A DNA stretch of 64,000 nucleotides from Pseudomonadota bacterium (GTDB lineage: Bacteria > Myxococcota_A > Polyangia > Polyangiales > Polyangiaceae): the NCBI GenBank assembly GCA_023418705.1, contig JAEZYZ010000110.1, forward strand, positions 1 to 64,000, in the 5' to 3' direction. A program made the translations under genes and the position numbers. Every line of letters begins with the position of its first letter. Within the stretch, counting starts at the first letter, position 1. The notes below the pieces were generated by a model. That model made no database searches and had not been told where the DNA came from. It worked only from the letters and a program-made list of their open reading frames with translations. Positions 8,811-16,776 of the stretch are shown here, one piece after another.

Positions 8811-9478
8811 CACCGCTCGGGTAGGAGGCCGGCTTCGCTGCGAGGGCCGAAGAGATCCGCGAACATCTTGAGCGGCTCCGGGACGGGCCGCCCGTTGCGA
8901 GCATGAGCCACGACCGCGTGCGCCAGCTCGTCGATGAGCGGCTTGAGGGGAGTCGACTCCAAGAGCACCCCTGCCACCTCCGCGCCGGGGGTCGGTGCGG
9001 CGGCGCGGTCGACGATCGGATCGTGCTTGACCCACTCGAACCCGGCGCTGGTGGTGTAGCCGCACGCCAGCACCTGCACGAAGTCCAGGTACAGCGGCGC
9101 CACCAGGGTGGCGATGCGCGTGCCCTGCCGTGTCGTGCCGCACAGCGCGCGCGCCGCGGCGCGGGGGGTCGCGCCGACGTCGGCGGGACCGATCGCCGCC
9201 GAGATGCGCTCTCGGCGTGCCGGATCCCCCTCCACCGCCAACAGCGGTGCGTACACCGCGATCCGCGGCACCTTGAGGCGGGGAACGTCTTGCTCGAGCG
9301 CGAGCAGCCACTCGTCACGGCCGCCGGCGTCGAGCTCCTTGTACGCCATCGCCGCGGCGAGCGCCGCCTCGGCGTCGGTAGCCAGGGCCTCGAGCCATTC
9401 GCACCAGGCATCGAGCAAGCGAGGCTCGGCGGGCTTCGACTCCCGCTTTGGGGGATCGTGGCGCGCGGACTCGGACAT
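8810..9478 (-). CDS. Hypothetical protein, soluble
   Basis: A 222-residue protein with no signal peptide or membrane segment; I do not recognise a family. The N-terminal third is probably helical and Ala/Glu-rich (DAWCEWLEALATDAEAALAAAMAYKELDAGG). The middle contains a hydrophobic strand-like segment (RIAVYAPLLAVEG) and LVAPLYLDFVQVLACGY, and the C-terminal part [20 protein letters not shown] looks helical. It heads an operon with the thioredoxin-fold lipoprotein and BrkB-type genes, whose products are envelope proteins. A purine-rich GGGGGA lies a few bases upstream of the ATG at 9478. Confidence 0.7.
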   Translation of the reverse strand: MSESARHDPPKRESKPAEPRLLDAWCEWLEALATDAEAALAAAMAYKELDAGGRDEWLLALEQDVPRLKVPRIAVYAPLLAVEGDPARRERISAAIGPADVGATPRAAARALCGTTRQGTRIATLVAPLYLDFVQVLACGYTTSAGFEWVKHDPIVDRAAAPTPGAEVAGVLLESTPLKPLIDELAHAVVAHARNGRPVPEPLKMFADLFGPRSEAGLLPER

Positions 9479-9513
9479 CGTCCCCCGAAGCTAGAGGATC
9501 AGCGGCAAGCCCG

Positions 9514-9555
9514 CAACCGACCGACAGCGAGCGCCATGCTGCTTTTGGTCGGTTG
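9514..9555. repeat. Inverted repeat with 9-bp arms followed by a T-run
   Basis: CAACCGACC (9514-9522) and GGTCGGTTG (9547-9555) are perfect complements with a 24-base loop. On the plus strand the right arm is followed by TATTTTT, as in an intrinsic terminator, but no plus-strand gene precedes it. On the minus strand it lies 36-77 bases upstream of the start at 9478 and could be an operator or leader hairpin. Confidence 0.6.
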
Positions 9556-9833
9556 TATTTTTCTCGGCAGTCGCCCCTGACTCGTCGCCTCTACCCCTTC
9601 GGAAGTGCTCGCCGAAGCTGACCGCCAAGGGCTCCGCGGATCGCCCTCCGAGCGCGGCGAGGTCGCACACGACGTGCCAACGTCGGGGGCCGCGGCCCCC
9701 TCGGAAACATCCGGCAACAGGACCGCCGTGATCCAAGGAGCGTCTCGACCAAGGCTCACGCACACACCTCCAAGCGATGCAGCGACGAACGGCTCGCCAC
9801 GCCAAGGCCGTCGGTCGCGGAAAATGAAACTCT

Positions 9834-9861
9834 CGCGAGCCGCGAGCCGCGAGCCGCGAGC
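9834..9861. repeat. Tandem heptamer CGCGAGC, four copies
   Basis: Four perfect head-to-tail copies of CGCGAGC occupy 9834-9861 in the non-coding stretch, just 3' of the DUF4911 gene on its strand. Such short perfect repeats may vary in copy number between strains. Confidence 0.85.
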
Positions 9862-9884
9862 TGTTGCGAACGCGAGGGGGGCTC

Positions 9885-10166
9885 TCACCCGACAGCGGGC
9901 TCGGACGCGTCGGGGTCTCTGGTCTGACAAACCAATCGGGGCGCCAGCTCGGCTGCCAAATCGAACAAGAGCTCGTCGAGCGCTCCCGCTCGTGAGCGCG
10001 GGGCGGCCGCGATGAGCTCTCCGGCACCCGCAGCAAAAAGGATACCGACCCCTTCGCTCGCCTCGAGCACGGCTTTGACGAACACCTCGTCCGGCGCCGA
10101 AACCTTCAGCTTGCGGATCACGAGGTCGCCGTCGATCAGGTCAGCAAAGTCGCGCAACTCGACCAC
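9885..10166 (-). CDS. DUF4911-like small protein
   Basis: A 93-residue protein beginning at GTG 10166. The segment VIRKLKVSAPDEVFVKAVLEASEGVGILFAAGAGELIAAAP, with a helix followed by a strand-turn-strand, resembles DUF4911 proteins, which are small ACT-like proteins in deltaproteobacteria with no known function. It has no signal peptide or cysteine motif. It is transcribed leftward, divergent from the acidic propeller gene, and the two probably share the 164-base promoter region between them. Confidence 0.6.
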   Translation of the reverse strand: MVELRDFADLIDGDLVIRKLKVSAPDEVFVKAVLEASEGVGILFAAGAGELIAAAPRSRAGALDELLFDLAAELAPRLVCQTRDPDASEPAVG

Positions 10167-10330
10167 ACCCTAACACGCCTCGACCCGGGGACCGCCGACC
10201 GCCGTGCTTCGAAAACGTTCCCGGCCGAGCGGTGATGTGCCGAGCCTCGCCGGTCACCTGACCGATCGGGCGTGGCTCGGCCACCTGATTGGATTTGTCG
10301 CAGCCCCCGCCACGCTGCACAATCTCGCCC

Positions 10331-11839
10331 GTGACATCGCCCCAGCGCCCCGGACCTGCCGCTCTGCCCGCTCCTGGCGGAGAGGACGACGAGTTGATTG
10401 GGCTCGATGACGACGCTCCCGATCTCGGGGACGCCGACACTGAGCAGCTCGGTCCCGAGGACCCGCAGGAACAGATCATCGATCCGTTTCCGGACGAGGA
10501 CGAGGTCGACATCGATGACCAGGCGGCCTCCGACTTGGACATCGGCTCGGTCGTCGAGACTGCTCGGAGCAACGATGAGGTGGGCGGGGACGAGATCGTG
10601 CTGGACATTGGCGAGCTGCTCGACGACGTGCCGGAACACGAGGCGATGGGCGCCGAGGATGCGGCGGGGCCGCGCGACCTCGATCCGTCGGCCGATCTCG
10701 AGCCGCTGCCGGAGGTGAGCGACTCGGGCGACGAGATCGGGACCGAGGAGGGGATCGAAGGGCTGGTCTCCGGCGAGCTGCCCAGCCTGGACGCGGACGA
10801 GGATGGAGACTTCGTCCCGGACCTGGGCGACCCCCGGCTGGGCGGCATGCTGCTCGACGACGAGGCTCCGCTCGAGGTCGGCGTCGAAGCCTGGCTCCTG
10901 CACCTGCTCTCGGAGGTACCGGCGCCGCTGTCGGCGCTCGACCTCGACGAGCGCGCGGTCCTGCTGGCTGAGCGCACCCTCTGGTCCGTCAGCTCCGACA
11001 ACCTGGAGGTCGAGCACGTCGCGGCCAGCGCACAGCGGGTCGCAGCGCTCTGCAGCCTGCCCGATGCGGTCAACACCATCGTGTTCACCACCAGCGCCGG
11101 CAAGCTGCTGCGAACGAGCCGCGCGGGCAACGACGCCGAACCGCGAGCCGTCCACGTAGACCGCGGCCCCGCCGGCAGCGAGGGTCAGCTCGTCGAGCTC
11201 TGCCGCATTGCGGGCGCGCTCCTCGTGCGCACCTCGACCGGGCGCGTGCTGAAGAGCACGGACTTCGGGCAGAGCTTCACGCCGGTGGCCTTGCCCGGCG
11301 CGGCGCTCGCGCTCGGCAGACACAGCGAGCGACCGCTGGTCCTGGTGAAGCATTCGAATCGCGTCCAGCTCTACGCCGGCGACGACCTGCGGGCGCCGCT
11401 GCAGCCGACCAGCCCGAGCATCGGCATCGACGACGGTCCCGTGCTCGGTCTGGCCGAGGCCGGCGATGTGGTGGCTCTGCTGACGCGCGATCAGGGGCTC
11501 TACGTTTCGAGCGACGCTGGCAAGAGCTTCCGCCCGGTTCCGGGCTCGCGCCGCGCGACCGCCATGACGGCCGGCAGGTTGCACGGCGCTCCGACGATCT
11601 GGCTGGCCCTGCACTCGGAGGATCGCGACGACGCACGGATCGTCAGCGTGCACCCGGAGACCTTCGCCATGACCCGGATGGCTGCGCTCGAGCCGGAGCT
11701 CGTCGGCGGCACCCCCGATGGCTCTTCGAGGATCGTCGCGTTGGCTTGGGACGAACAGCGCGGCCGTTTGTGGCTCGCCGGGAGCGGCGGCGCCGCATAC
11801 CTGATGTCTCCGAAGCACAGCTCCCGTCTGAGCTCCTAG
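10331..11839 (+). CDS. Acidic protein with C-terminal beta-propeller-like domain
   Basis: The first 170 residues are extremely rich in Asp and Glu (for example EDDELIGLDDDAPDLGDAD and PDEDEVDIDDQ) and are probably disordered. The C-terminal 300 residues show propeller-type repeats with Asp-box-like turns: STDFGQSFTPV, SSDAGKSFRPVPGS, and repeated strand pairs (LLRTSRAG, LLVRTSTGRVLKS, DVVALLTRDQGLYV). This is similar to sialidase/Ycf48-type propellers. There is no signal peptide, so the protein should be cytoplasmic unless exported differently. The acidic arm could bind basic proteins or metal ions; this is inference. A GTG at 10331 is used; TTG 10289 in frame is an alternative, and neither has a clear Shine-Dalgarno sequence. 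Confidence 0.75.
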   Translation: MTSPQRPGPAALPAPGGEDDELIGLDDDAPDLGDADTEQLGPEDPQEQIIDPFPDEDEVDIDDQAASDLDIGSVVETARSNDEVGGDEIVLDIGELLDDVPEHEAMGAEDAAGPRDLDPSADLEPLPEVSDSGDEIGTEEGIEGLVSGELPSLDADEDGDFVPDLGDPRLGGMLLDDEAPLEVGVEAWLLHLLSEVPAPLSALDLDERAVLLAERTLWSVSSDNLEVEHVAASAQRVAALCSLPDAVNTIVFTTSAGKLLRTSRAGNDAEPRAVHVDRGPAGSEGQLVELCRIAGALLVRTSTGRVLKSTDFGQSFTPVALPGAALALGRHSERPLVLVKHSNRVQLYAGDDLRAPLQPTSPSIGIDDGPVLGLAEAGDVVALLTRDQGLYVSSDAGKSFRPVPGSRRATAMTAGRLHGAPTIWLALHSEDRDDARIVSVHPETFAMTRMAALEPELVGGTPDGSSRIVALAWDEQRGRLWLAGSGGAAYLMSPKHSSRLSS

Positions 11840-11948
11840 ACACGGCTCCGGTTCACGTCGGCGGGAGCGGCCGGGTGCGTCCTCGCGGCAGCGAGCGCGC
11901 CGATTTATTGGCCCATCGGGGTCACCTCGGCTAGGCCTGAGAGCGACC

Positions 11949-13127
11949 ATGGGCCTCGTCGTTCGCAAGTACGGCGGCTCGTCGCTGGCAGATCTGCCCA
12001 AGCTGAAGGCCGTCGCCGATCAGCTGGCGGCCCGGCACCGCGCCGCCCAGCCTACCGTGGTGGTGGTGAGCGCCATGGGCAAGACGACCGAGGAGCTGCT
12101 CGCGCTGGCGCGCGCCGCGGCCGAGCAGGCATCGGCCGATGCGGGGCCCGGGCGCCGCGAGCTGGACATGCTGGTCAGCACGGGGGAGCGCGTGAGCATG
12201 GCGCTCCTGGCGATCGCGCTGCAGGCCCGCGGGGTTCCGGCCGTGAGCTTCACCGGCTCGCAAGCAGGGATCATCACGACCGAGCACCACTTCGACGCGC
12301 GCATCCTCGAGATCCGACCCGACCGCGTCCGAGCCGAGCTCTCGCAGGGACGCGTCGTGATCGTCGCCGGCTACCAGGGGGTGAGCCGCGCGCGGGAGAT
12401 CACGACGCTCGGTCGCGGCGGCTCGGACACCACCGCGGTCGCGCTCGCCGCGGCGCTCGGGGCCGAACGCTGCGAAATCTACAGCGACGTCGACGGGGTC
12501 TACAGCGCCGATCCCCGGCGCATCCCGCAGGCGCGCCACCTGCCGCGCGTGGACCACGCCTGCATGCAGGAGGCGGCCGAGCAGGGTGCGCGCGTGCTGA
12601 ACGCCCGAGCGGTCGAATGGGCCCGCCGGCACGGCGTCGTGGTGCACGCCCGCCGGACCAGCGACGGTGAATCGGGAAAACAGACGCTCGTCGCGCCGGC
12701 GACCACCGCGACCCCCGCCATCATCGTCGCCGATCCCGATGTGGCGGTCCTGCGTGCCCCGATGGCGGCGAGCCGCGCGCTGCTCGATCGGCTCGACCGG
12801 CATGGGCTCGCGCTGCGCGGCGCGTCGTTCACGGACACGGAAGCACGCTTGCTGGTGTCGTCGGCCAACGCCCCGCTCGCTGTTTTGGACGCCCCCTCGG
12901 CGATCGTGGAGCGCGACTACGGGACCGTCAGCGTCGTGATGCCCGGCTTCGATCGACCCGGACAGGTCGCGCGTGCGCTGTCCGTGCTCGACGCTCCCCC
13001 GGCCGGGGTCTTCGCCTCTCCGCTGCGGGTGACCTGTCTCATCGAGCGCGAGCGCGTGCCTGCCGCGGAGCGCGCGCTGCACGCCGCCTTCGCCGAGGGA
13101 GCGGCACACCTGCCGCTGGCGTGTTGA
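11949..13127 (+). CDS. lysC: Aspartokinase
   Basis: The protein (392 residues) catalyses phosphorylation of aspartate by ATP, the first step towards lysine, threonine and methionine. The kinase domain shows VRKYGGSSL at the start, VVVVSAMGKTT, MLVSTGERVSMAL, FTGSQAGI, the conserved GRGGSDTTAVALAAAL and CEIYSDVDGVYSADPR. The C-terminal region after residue 260 has two divergent ACT repeats; the second ends RVTCLIERERVPAAERALHAAF, typical of regulatory ACT domains. The first ACT repeat is poorly conserved, so feedback by lysine or threonine may be altered; this is inference. It stands alone, about 110 bases after the propeller gene, as is common where the pathway genes are dispersed. Confidence 0.93.
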   Translation: MGLVVRKYGGSSLADLPKLKAVADQLAARHRAAQPTVVVVSAMGKTTEELLALARAAAEQASADAGPGRRELDMLVSTGERVSMALLAIALQARGVPAVSFTGSQAGIITTEHHFDARILEIRPDRVRAELSQGRVVIVAGYQGVSRAREITTLGRGGSDTTAVALAAALGAERCEIYSDVDGVYSADPRRIPQARHLPRVDHACMQEAAEQGARVLNARAVEWARRHGVVVHARRTSDGESGKQTLVAPATTATPAIIVADPDVAVLRAPMAASRALLDRLDRHGLALRGASFTDTEARLLVSSANAPLAVLDAPSAIVERDYGTVSVVMPGFDRPGQVARALSVLDAPPAGVFASPLRVTCLIERERVPAAERALHAAFAEGAAHLPLAC

Positions 13128-13221
13128 GCAGAGGCGGTTGACGTGCGGCTCGAGCGTGACCACGCCTTGGGTCTTCGCCACGAGCGCCCGAGGCGCCGGG
13201 GCGAACGCGAAGGGAGGTCAT

Positions 13222-13632
13222 ATGCCGCTCATCAAGCGAACACCCAGAAGCAAAACGAAAGCCACCTTGGCACGTGCTGCGGCGGCCGTCGAAGGCGCCG
13301 CCAGCCGCGCCGGTCGGAGCCTCGGCGGCGCATCGAAGACGGCGCGCAGCAAGAGCAGCGCTGCGCGCAAGGCAGCCACTCGCAAAGGCGCAAAGACGGC
13401 CGGCAGCGCGGCCAAGGCCTCGCGCAAGGCCGCCAGCTCGGCGGGCAAGCGGGTGGCCGACGGCATCGCGGCGGCCGACGCGGCGGTGCAAGGCGCGCTC
13501 GGCACGTTGCGCAAGCGCAGCGTCCGCCGACGCATCAAAAAGACTCAGAAGGCCACCGGCCAGCTGGCGCGCGAGGCCCAGCGGCTGCTCGGCGGCAAGC
13601 CGAAGCGGCGGGGCCTGCTGCGATCACGCTGA
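13222..13632 (+). CDS. Histone H1-like Lys/Ala/Arg-rich DNA-binding protein
   Basis: A 136-residue, very basic protein made almost entirely of Ala, Lys, Arg, Ser and Gly, with H1-tail-like stretches (KTARSKSSAARKAATRK, KASRKAASSAGKR) and an RKRSVRRRIKKTQK segment. Such proteins are found in myxobacteria and other bacteria and coat DNA non-specifically. The start is well supported by AGGGAGG five bases upstream of the ATG. The last 9 bases overlap the tail of the opposite TPR gene. A weak helix of the AAADAAVQGALGTL type in the centre could aid self-association. I see no other domain. Confidence 0.85.
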   Translation: MPLIKRTPRSKTKATLARAAAAVEGAASRAGRSLGGASKTARSKSSAARKAATRKGAKTAGSAAKASRKAASSAGKRVADGIAAADAAVQGALGTLRKRSVRRRIKKTQKATGQLAREAQRLLGGKPKRRGLLRSR

Positions 13633-15909
13633 ACGTGGCTCGCCGCCGTCATCGGCGCTGATCCGATCCAACATCGACTGGTACAGATCGCGCTCCGATG
13701 ACTGGCCCGCGGCTTCGGCCGCGGCAACGAGGCGCAGCAGGACGGCACGAGCGGGAGGCAACAGCCGCGCTCGTTCGCGCGGCGCGGCGTCCTCGATCTG
13801 CCCCGCGAGCAGCGCCAACAACTCCTGATCGCGGCCCAGCTGCTCCAGCACCGACGCCAGCCGCAGCACGTCCTCGATCGCCTCCGGGTTGGCGCGCACC
13901 GCGGCTTGCAGCCGCTCCGCGGCGGCCGCCAGCTGCTCCAGGCTCTCGTCAGCAGGGGGTGGCGCGGCGCCTTCGCCGGGAAGATCCGTCACGCCGGGCC
14001 CGTCCTCGAGCGGAGGCAGGACCGCCTCCGGCTCGAGCGGACCGGGCTTGCGCAACCCAGCGGCAAGCGCCGCCACCTCTCGGTAGGCGCGGGCCACCCG
14101 CTCCGATCGCGGCGCCATCCGAAGCGCGACCGACAGGTGGCGCTCTGCCGCCAGGACATCGCCCAGCTGCTCGCGCTCGAAGCGACCCGCCTCCAGCAAC
14201 CACTCGGCGCCGTTCGGATCCGGCGGTCGCTGCTCGGCGAGCCGCTCGCGCAGCCGAGCGTACGCGAGGCTGGCGCCCGCGAGATCGCCGATGCTGGCAA
14301 GCCAATGAGCTTCCCAGCGCACGGCCTCGGCGCGCCGGGGCCCATCACCCCGCACCTGCCGCACGCGCGCGATGGCTTGGGGCAGGTCTCGCAGGTGGGA
14401 GGCGAGGAGCTTGGCCAGATCGATCAGCACGTCCGCCGGGGCTTGCCGCGCCTCTGCCAGGCGCGCCGCGCGCTCGAACAACGACAGCGCGCGGTCGGGC
14501 TGCCCCAGGCGCAGGAGCGCCCGGCCGAGGCCTGCCGTGCACTCGACGTCGTCCGGAACGTAGCGCAGCGCCCGCTCGAACTGGCGGCCCGCCTCCCGAG
14601 CGAACCCGGCCTCGAGCGTCAGCTCTGCCACCAAGCGGCAGCCGTCGAACCGAGCGCGGGCTCCCCGCGCCGCGGCTTCCAGCTGCTCGGCGTCCTGCAG
14701 CGCGCCGTCGATCTGGCCGAGCCGCAGCCGAAGCGTCAGCCGATCGAGCCGCACCGCCGCGAGCGCCGGAGCCCGCGCGACGGCGTGATCGAGATCCGAG
14801 AGCCGGTCGTCGTCGGAGATCGCGTGACCGGCGCTCTCGGCGAGCCAAAGCGCGGCGAGCGGCGCGAACGGCTCGGCCTGAGCTGCGACGGCGAGCGCGC
14901 TGCGAGCTCCTGCCGGGTCGCCGCAACGCGCCAGCAGCGCCGCCGCCACCGCACCCGAGAGCACCGCCTGACCGCCCTCCACCAGCAAGCCGAGCGCCCC
15001 CTCCGCGCGATCGCCCACCGCCAGATCGATGGCGGCGATGGCGCGGCAGAGCTCGGGGTGACGCGGCGCCTGCTCGAGGGCCCTCAGGTAGCCCGCCCGT
15101 GCCTCGTCGAGCGAGCCGCCCCCGAGGGCCTCCTCGGCGTCCTGGCAAAGCCCCGAAAGCTCGAGCGTCCGCAGCGCATCCGGGGTCAGGACGGCAGGCG
15201 CGAACGCGGCGTCCAACGCGAAGCCGAGCTCGTCGTCGGCCGCTCGGAGCTCGCCGACCCGAACACGCCCTGCCGCCGGAGCACGCGCCCCCAGCACCGG
15301 CATGACCGAGCACGCTAGCCTGCGGCCCAGCTCGGGAACGACCCAGCGGCGGCCCTTGCGGTGCCCCCATTTGCCGAGCGCCGAGTCGACGGCCCGCAGC
15401 GCGTAGGCCATCGCGGGGCCCGACAGCCCCGCACCGCGGGCGTTGGCGACGAGCAACGCCAGATCACCACCGTCCGGTGCCCAAAGCACGTCGAACGCCA
15501 GCGCCTGCCGCCCATGGAGCAACCCGACCCCAAGGCCCTGCTCGAGGGGCCAAAGGCGCGGGGGCTCGTCGAGCCCGCCGAGCACCGCGCGCAGGCGCGG
15601 CTCCAGAAAGCGACCCAGCCGCTGCCGTCCGATCGCGACCTCCACGCGCTCGAGATCGCCGCGCCGGTGGCGGAAGGCGGGGATCCCGCCGCTCAGATCG
15701 ACCGGAAATTTCAGGGCCGTCAAGGCGACCGCCAGCGAAACGACCCGCAGCGGACCGAGCTCGACGGGCTCGTACAGCTCTAGCCCCAAAACCCCGCGGG
15801 TAACGGTGAGCCGCAAGGGGCTCGGCGGATCCCCCGTCTCTCGCCGCTTGCGGGCGGCGGGCGCAGACCGGCCCGGCGGCTGCTCGGATCCAAACGCACG
15901 TTGCGACAC
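13624..15909 (-). CDS. Large TPR-repeat protein
   Basis: This 761-residue protein has an N-terminal domain of about 230 residues that I do not recognise (RGVLGLELYEPVELGP to LGRRLACSVMPVLGARAP), with no signal peptide, followed by many degenerate tetratricopeptide repeats: GSLDEARAGYLRALEQAPRH, REAGRQFERALRYVPDD, LGQPDRALSLFERAARL, LGDVLAAERHLSVALRMAP. The last 120 residues contain an acidic Pro-rich linker (LEPEAVLPPLEDGPG) and a final helical pair. It is likely a cytoplasmic scaffold. The GTG start at 15909 gives MSQRAFGSEQPPG. Its 3' end overlaps the H1-like gene by 9 bases in tail-to-tail orientation. Confidence 0.85.
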   Translation of the reverse strand: MSQRAFGSEQPPGRSAPAARKRRETGDPPSPLRLTVTRGVLGLELYEPVELGPLRVVSLAVALTALKFPVDLSGGIPAFRHRRGDLERVEVAIGRQRLGRFLEPRLRAVLGGLDEPPRLWPLEQGLGVGLLHGRQALAFDVLWAPDGGDLALLVANARGAGLSGPAMAYALRAVDSALGKWGHRKGRRWVVPELGRRLACSVMPVLGARAPAAGRVRVGELRAADDELGFALDAAFAPAVLTPDALRTLELSGLCQDAEEALGGGSLDEARAGYLRALEQAPRHPELCRAIAAIDLAVGDRAEGALGLLVEGGQAVLSGAVAAALLARCGDPAGARSALAVAAQAEPFAPLAALWLAESAGHAISDDDRLSDLDHAVARAPALAAVRLDRLTLRLRLGQIDGALQDAEQLEAAARGARARFDGCRLVAELTLEAGFAREAGRQFERALRYVPDDVECTAGLGRALLRLGQPDRALSLFERAARLAEARQAPADVLIDLAKLLASHLRDLPQAIARVRQVRGDGPRRAEAVRWEAHWLASIGDLAGASLAYARLRERLAEQRPPDPNGAEWLLEAGRFEREQLGDVLAAERHLSVALRMAPRSERVARAYREVAALAAGLRKPGPLEPEAVLPPLEDGPGVTDLPGEGAAPPPADESLEQLAAAAERLQAAVRANPEAIEDVLRLASVLEQLGRDQELLALLAGQIEDAAPRERARLLPPARAVLLRLVAAAEAAGQSSERDLYQSMLDRISADDGGEPRSA

Positions 15910-15977
15910 GCCAGCGCGAGTTTACCAGGCGCCGAGCCGAGCCGGGCAAATCCTCGCCGAGCCGTTGGGCGGGGCGA

Positions 15978-16574
15978 TCAGCTCTCTTTCGCGAGCTTGT
16001 TCTTCATGCGCCGCAGGAGCTCCTCGAAGCCCTTCTTGTCGATGACGCGGTGAAACTGGCTGCGGTAGTTCCGCACCAGGCTCGAGCCTTCCGTGACGAT
16101 GTCGAACACCCGCCACTGCCCGTCCACCTTGTGCAGCACGTAATCGATGCTGACCGGCTGCTCGCGAGCGTTGTCACGATGCTTGGCGACGGTGCGCACC
16201 AGGGTCCCGCCGTCGGCCGGCGCTTCTCCCTGGAACTTGACCTCGTAGGCCAGCGTCTTGTCGAGGTTCTTGCGGTAAGCGTTCTGCACGAGCTGCTTGA
16301 GAACCTGTTGGAACTCCTTGCGCTGCGCCTCGGTGAGCTCCTCCCAGTGCTTGTGCAGGGAGCGGCGGGCGAGCGTCTCGTAGTCGAGCATGGTGTCGAA
16401 GACGGTCTGCACTTTCTGCTCGACCGCGGCGCTCTTGCCCTTCTTCAAGAGCTCCGCCAGCTCCCCCTGCTTGGCCTGAACGAAACCCTGCGCCCCGTTG
16501 GCGGCCGCGGTGGATGGCAAACCGACGATGAGCAGGGCAGCGAGCAGCGCGATACGACGGGTGAGGGTCTTCAT
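15978..16574 (-). CDS. mlaC: MlaC/Ttg2D-like phospholipid-binding periplasmic protein
   Basis: The 198-residue protein has a Sec signal peptide (ALLAALLIVGLPSTAAANG) and the Tol-Tol-Ttg2 domain: VFDTMLDYETLARRSLHKHW, ELTEAQRKEFQQVLKQLVQNAY, then beta strands with DYVLHKVDGQWRVFDIVTEG and SSLVRNYRSQFHRVI. MlaC shuttles phospholipids across the periplasm between outer and inner membrane Mla complexes. The other mla genes are not next to it here, so it acts with partners elsewhere or has a related role. The ATG at 16574 lies 10 bases after GAGGA. It is 202 bases downstream of the histidine kinase gene, enough for its own promoter. Confidence 0.88.
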   Translation of the reverse strand: MKTLTRRIALLAALLIVGLPSTAAANGAQGFVQAKQGELAELLKKGKSAAVEQKVQTVFDTMLDYETLARRSLHKHWEELTEAQRKEFQQVLKQLVQNAYRKNLDKTLAYEVKFQGEAPADGGTLVRTVAKHRDNAREQPVSIDYVLHKVDGQWRVFDIVTEGSSLVRNYRSQFHRVIDKKGFEELLRRMKNKLAKES

Positions 16575-16776
16575 GTGGCTTTCATCCTCGGTCGAAGGTC
16601 TTTTGTTAAGTACGCAAGTCTGGGGCCGAAGCTTCACCGAGCGCCGAGCTTTTGGCGCGATCCTCCGGCAGGCCCGGCCTGCGGGACGGAGCCCGCACGC
16701 GGATCCCCATTATTCCGCAGCCATTCCACGACGCAACTTGCTCACCCCCGAACCTGTTGCCCCCGCATCCGGCTTT

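Larger units (their letters stand above)
9479..9884. other. Gene-poor stretch between a leftward operon and a DUF4911 gene
   Basis: I see no convincing coding sequence in these 406 bases. Frames that stay open have Arg/Ser/Pro-rich translations without domain features. The stretch contains a 9-bp inverted repeat (9514-9555) close to the start of the operon at 9478 and a four-copy heptamer repeat (9834-9861). It should hold the promoter of the leftward operon. Confidence 0.6.

Noticed and set aside
9491..10036. Open reading frames on the minus strand across the stretch 9.5-10.0 kb
   Set aside because: The translations are Arg/Ser/Pro-rich, overlap the supported DUF4911 gene in another frame and show no domain or start signal.
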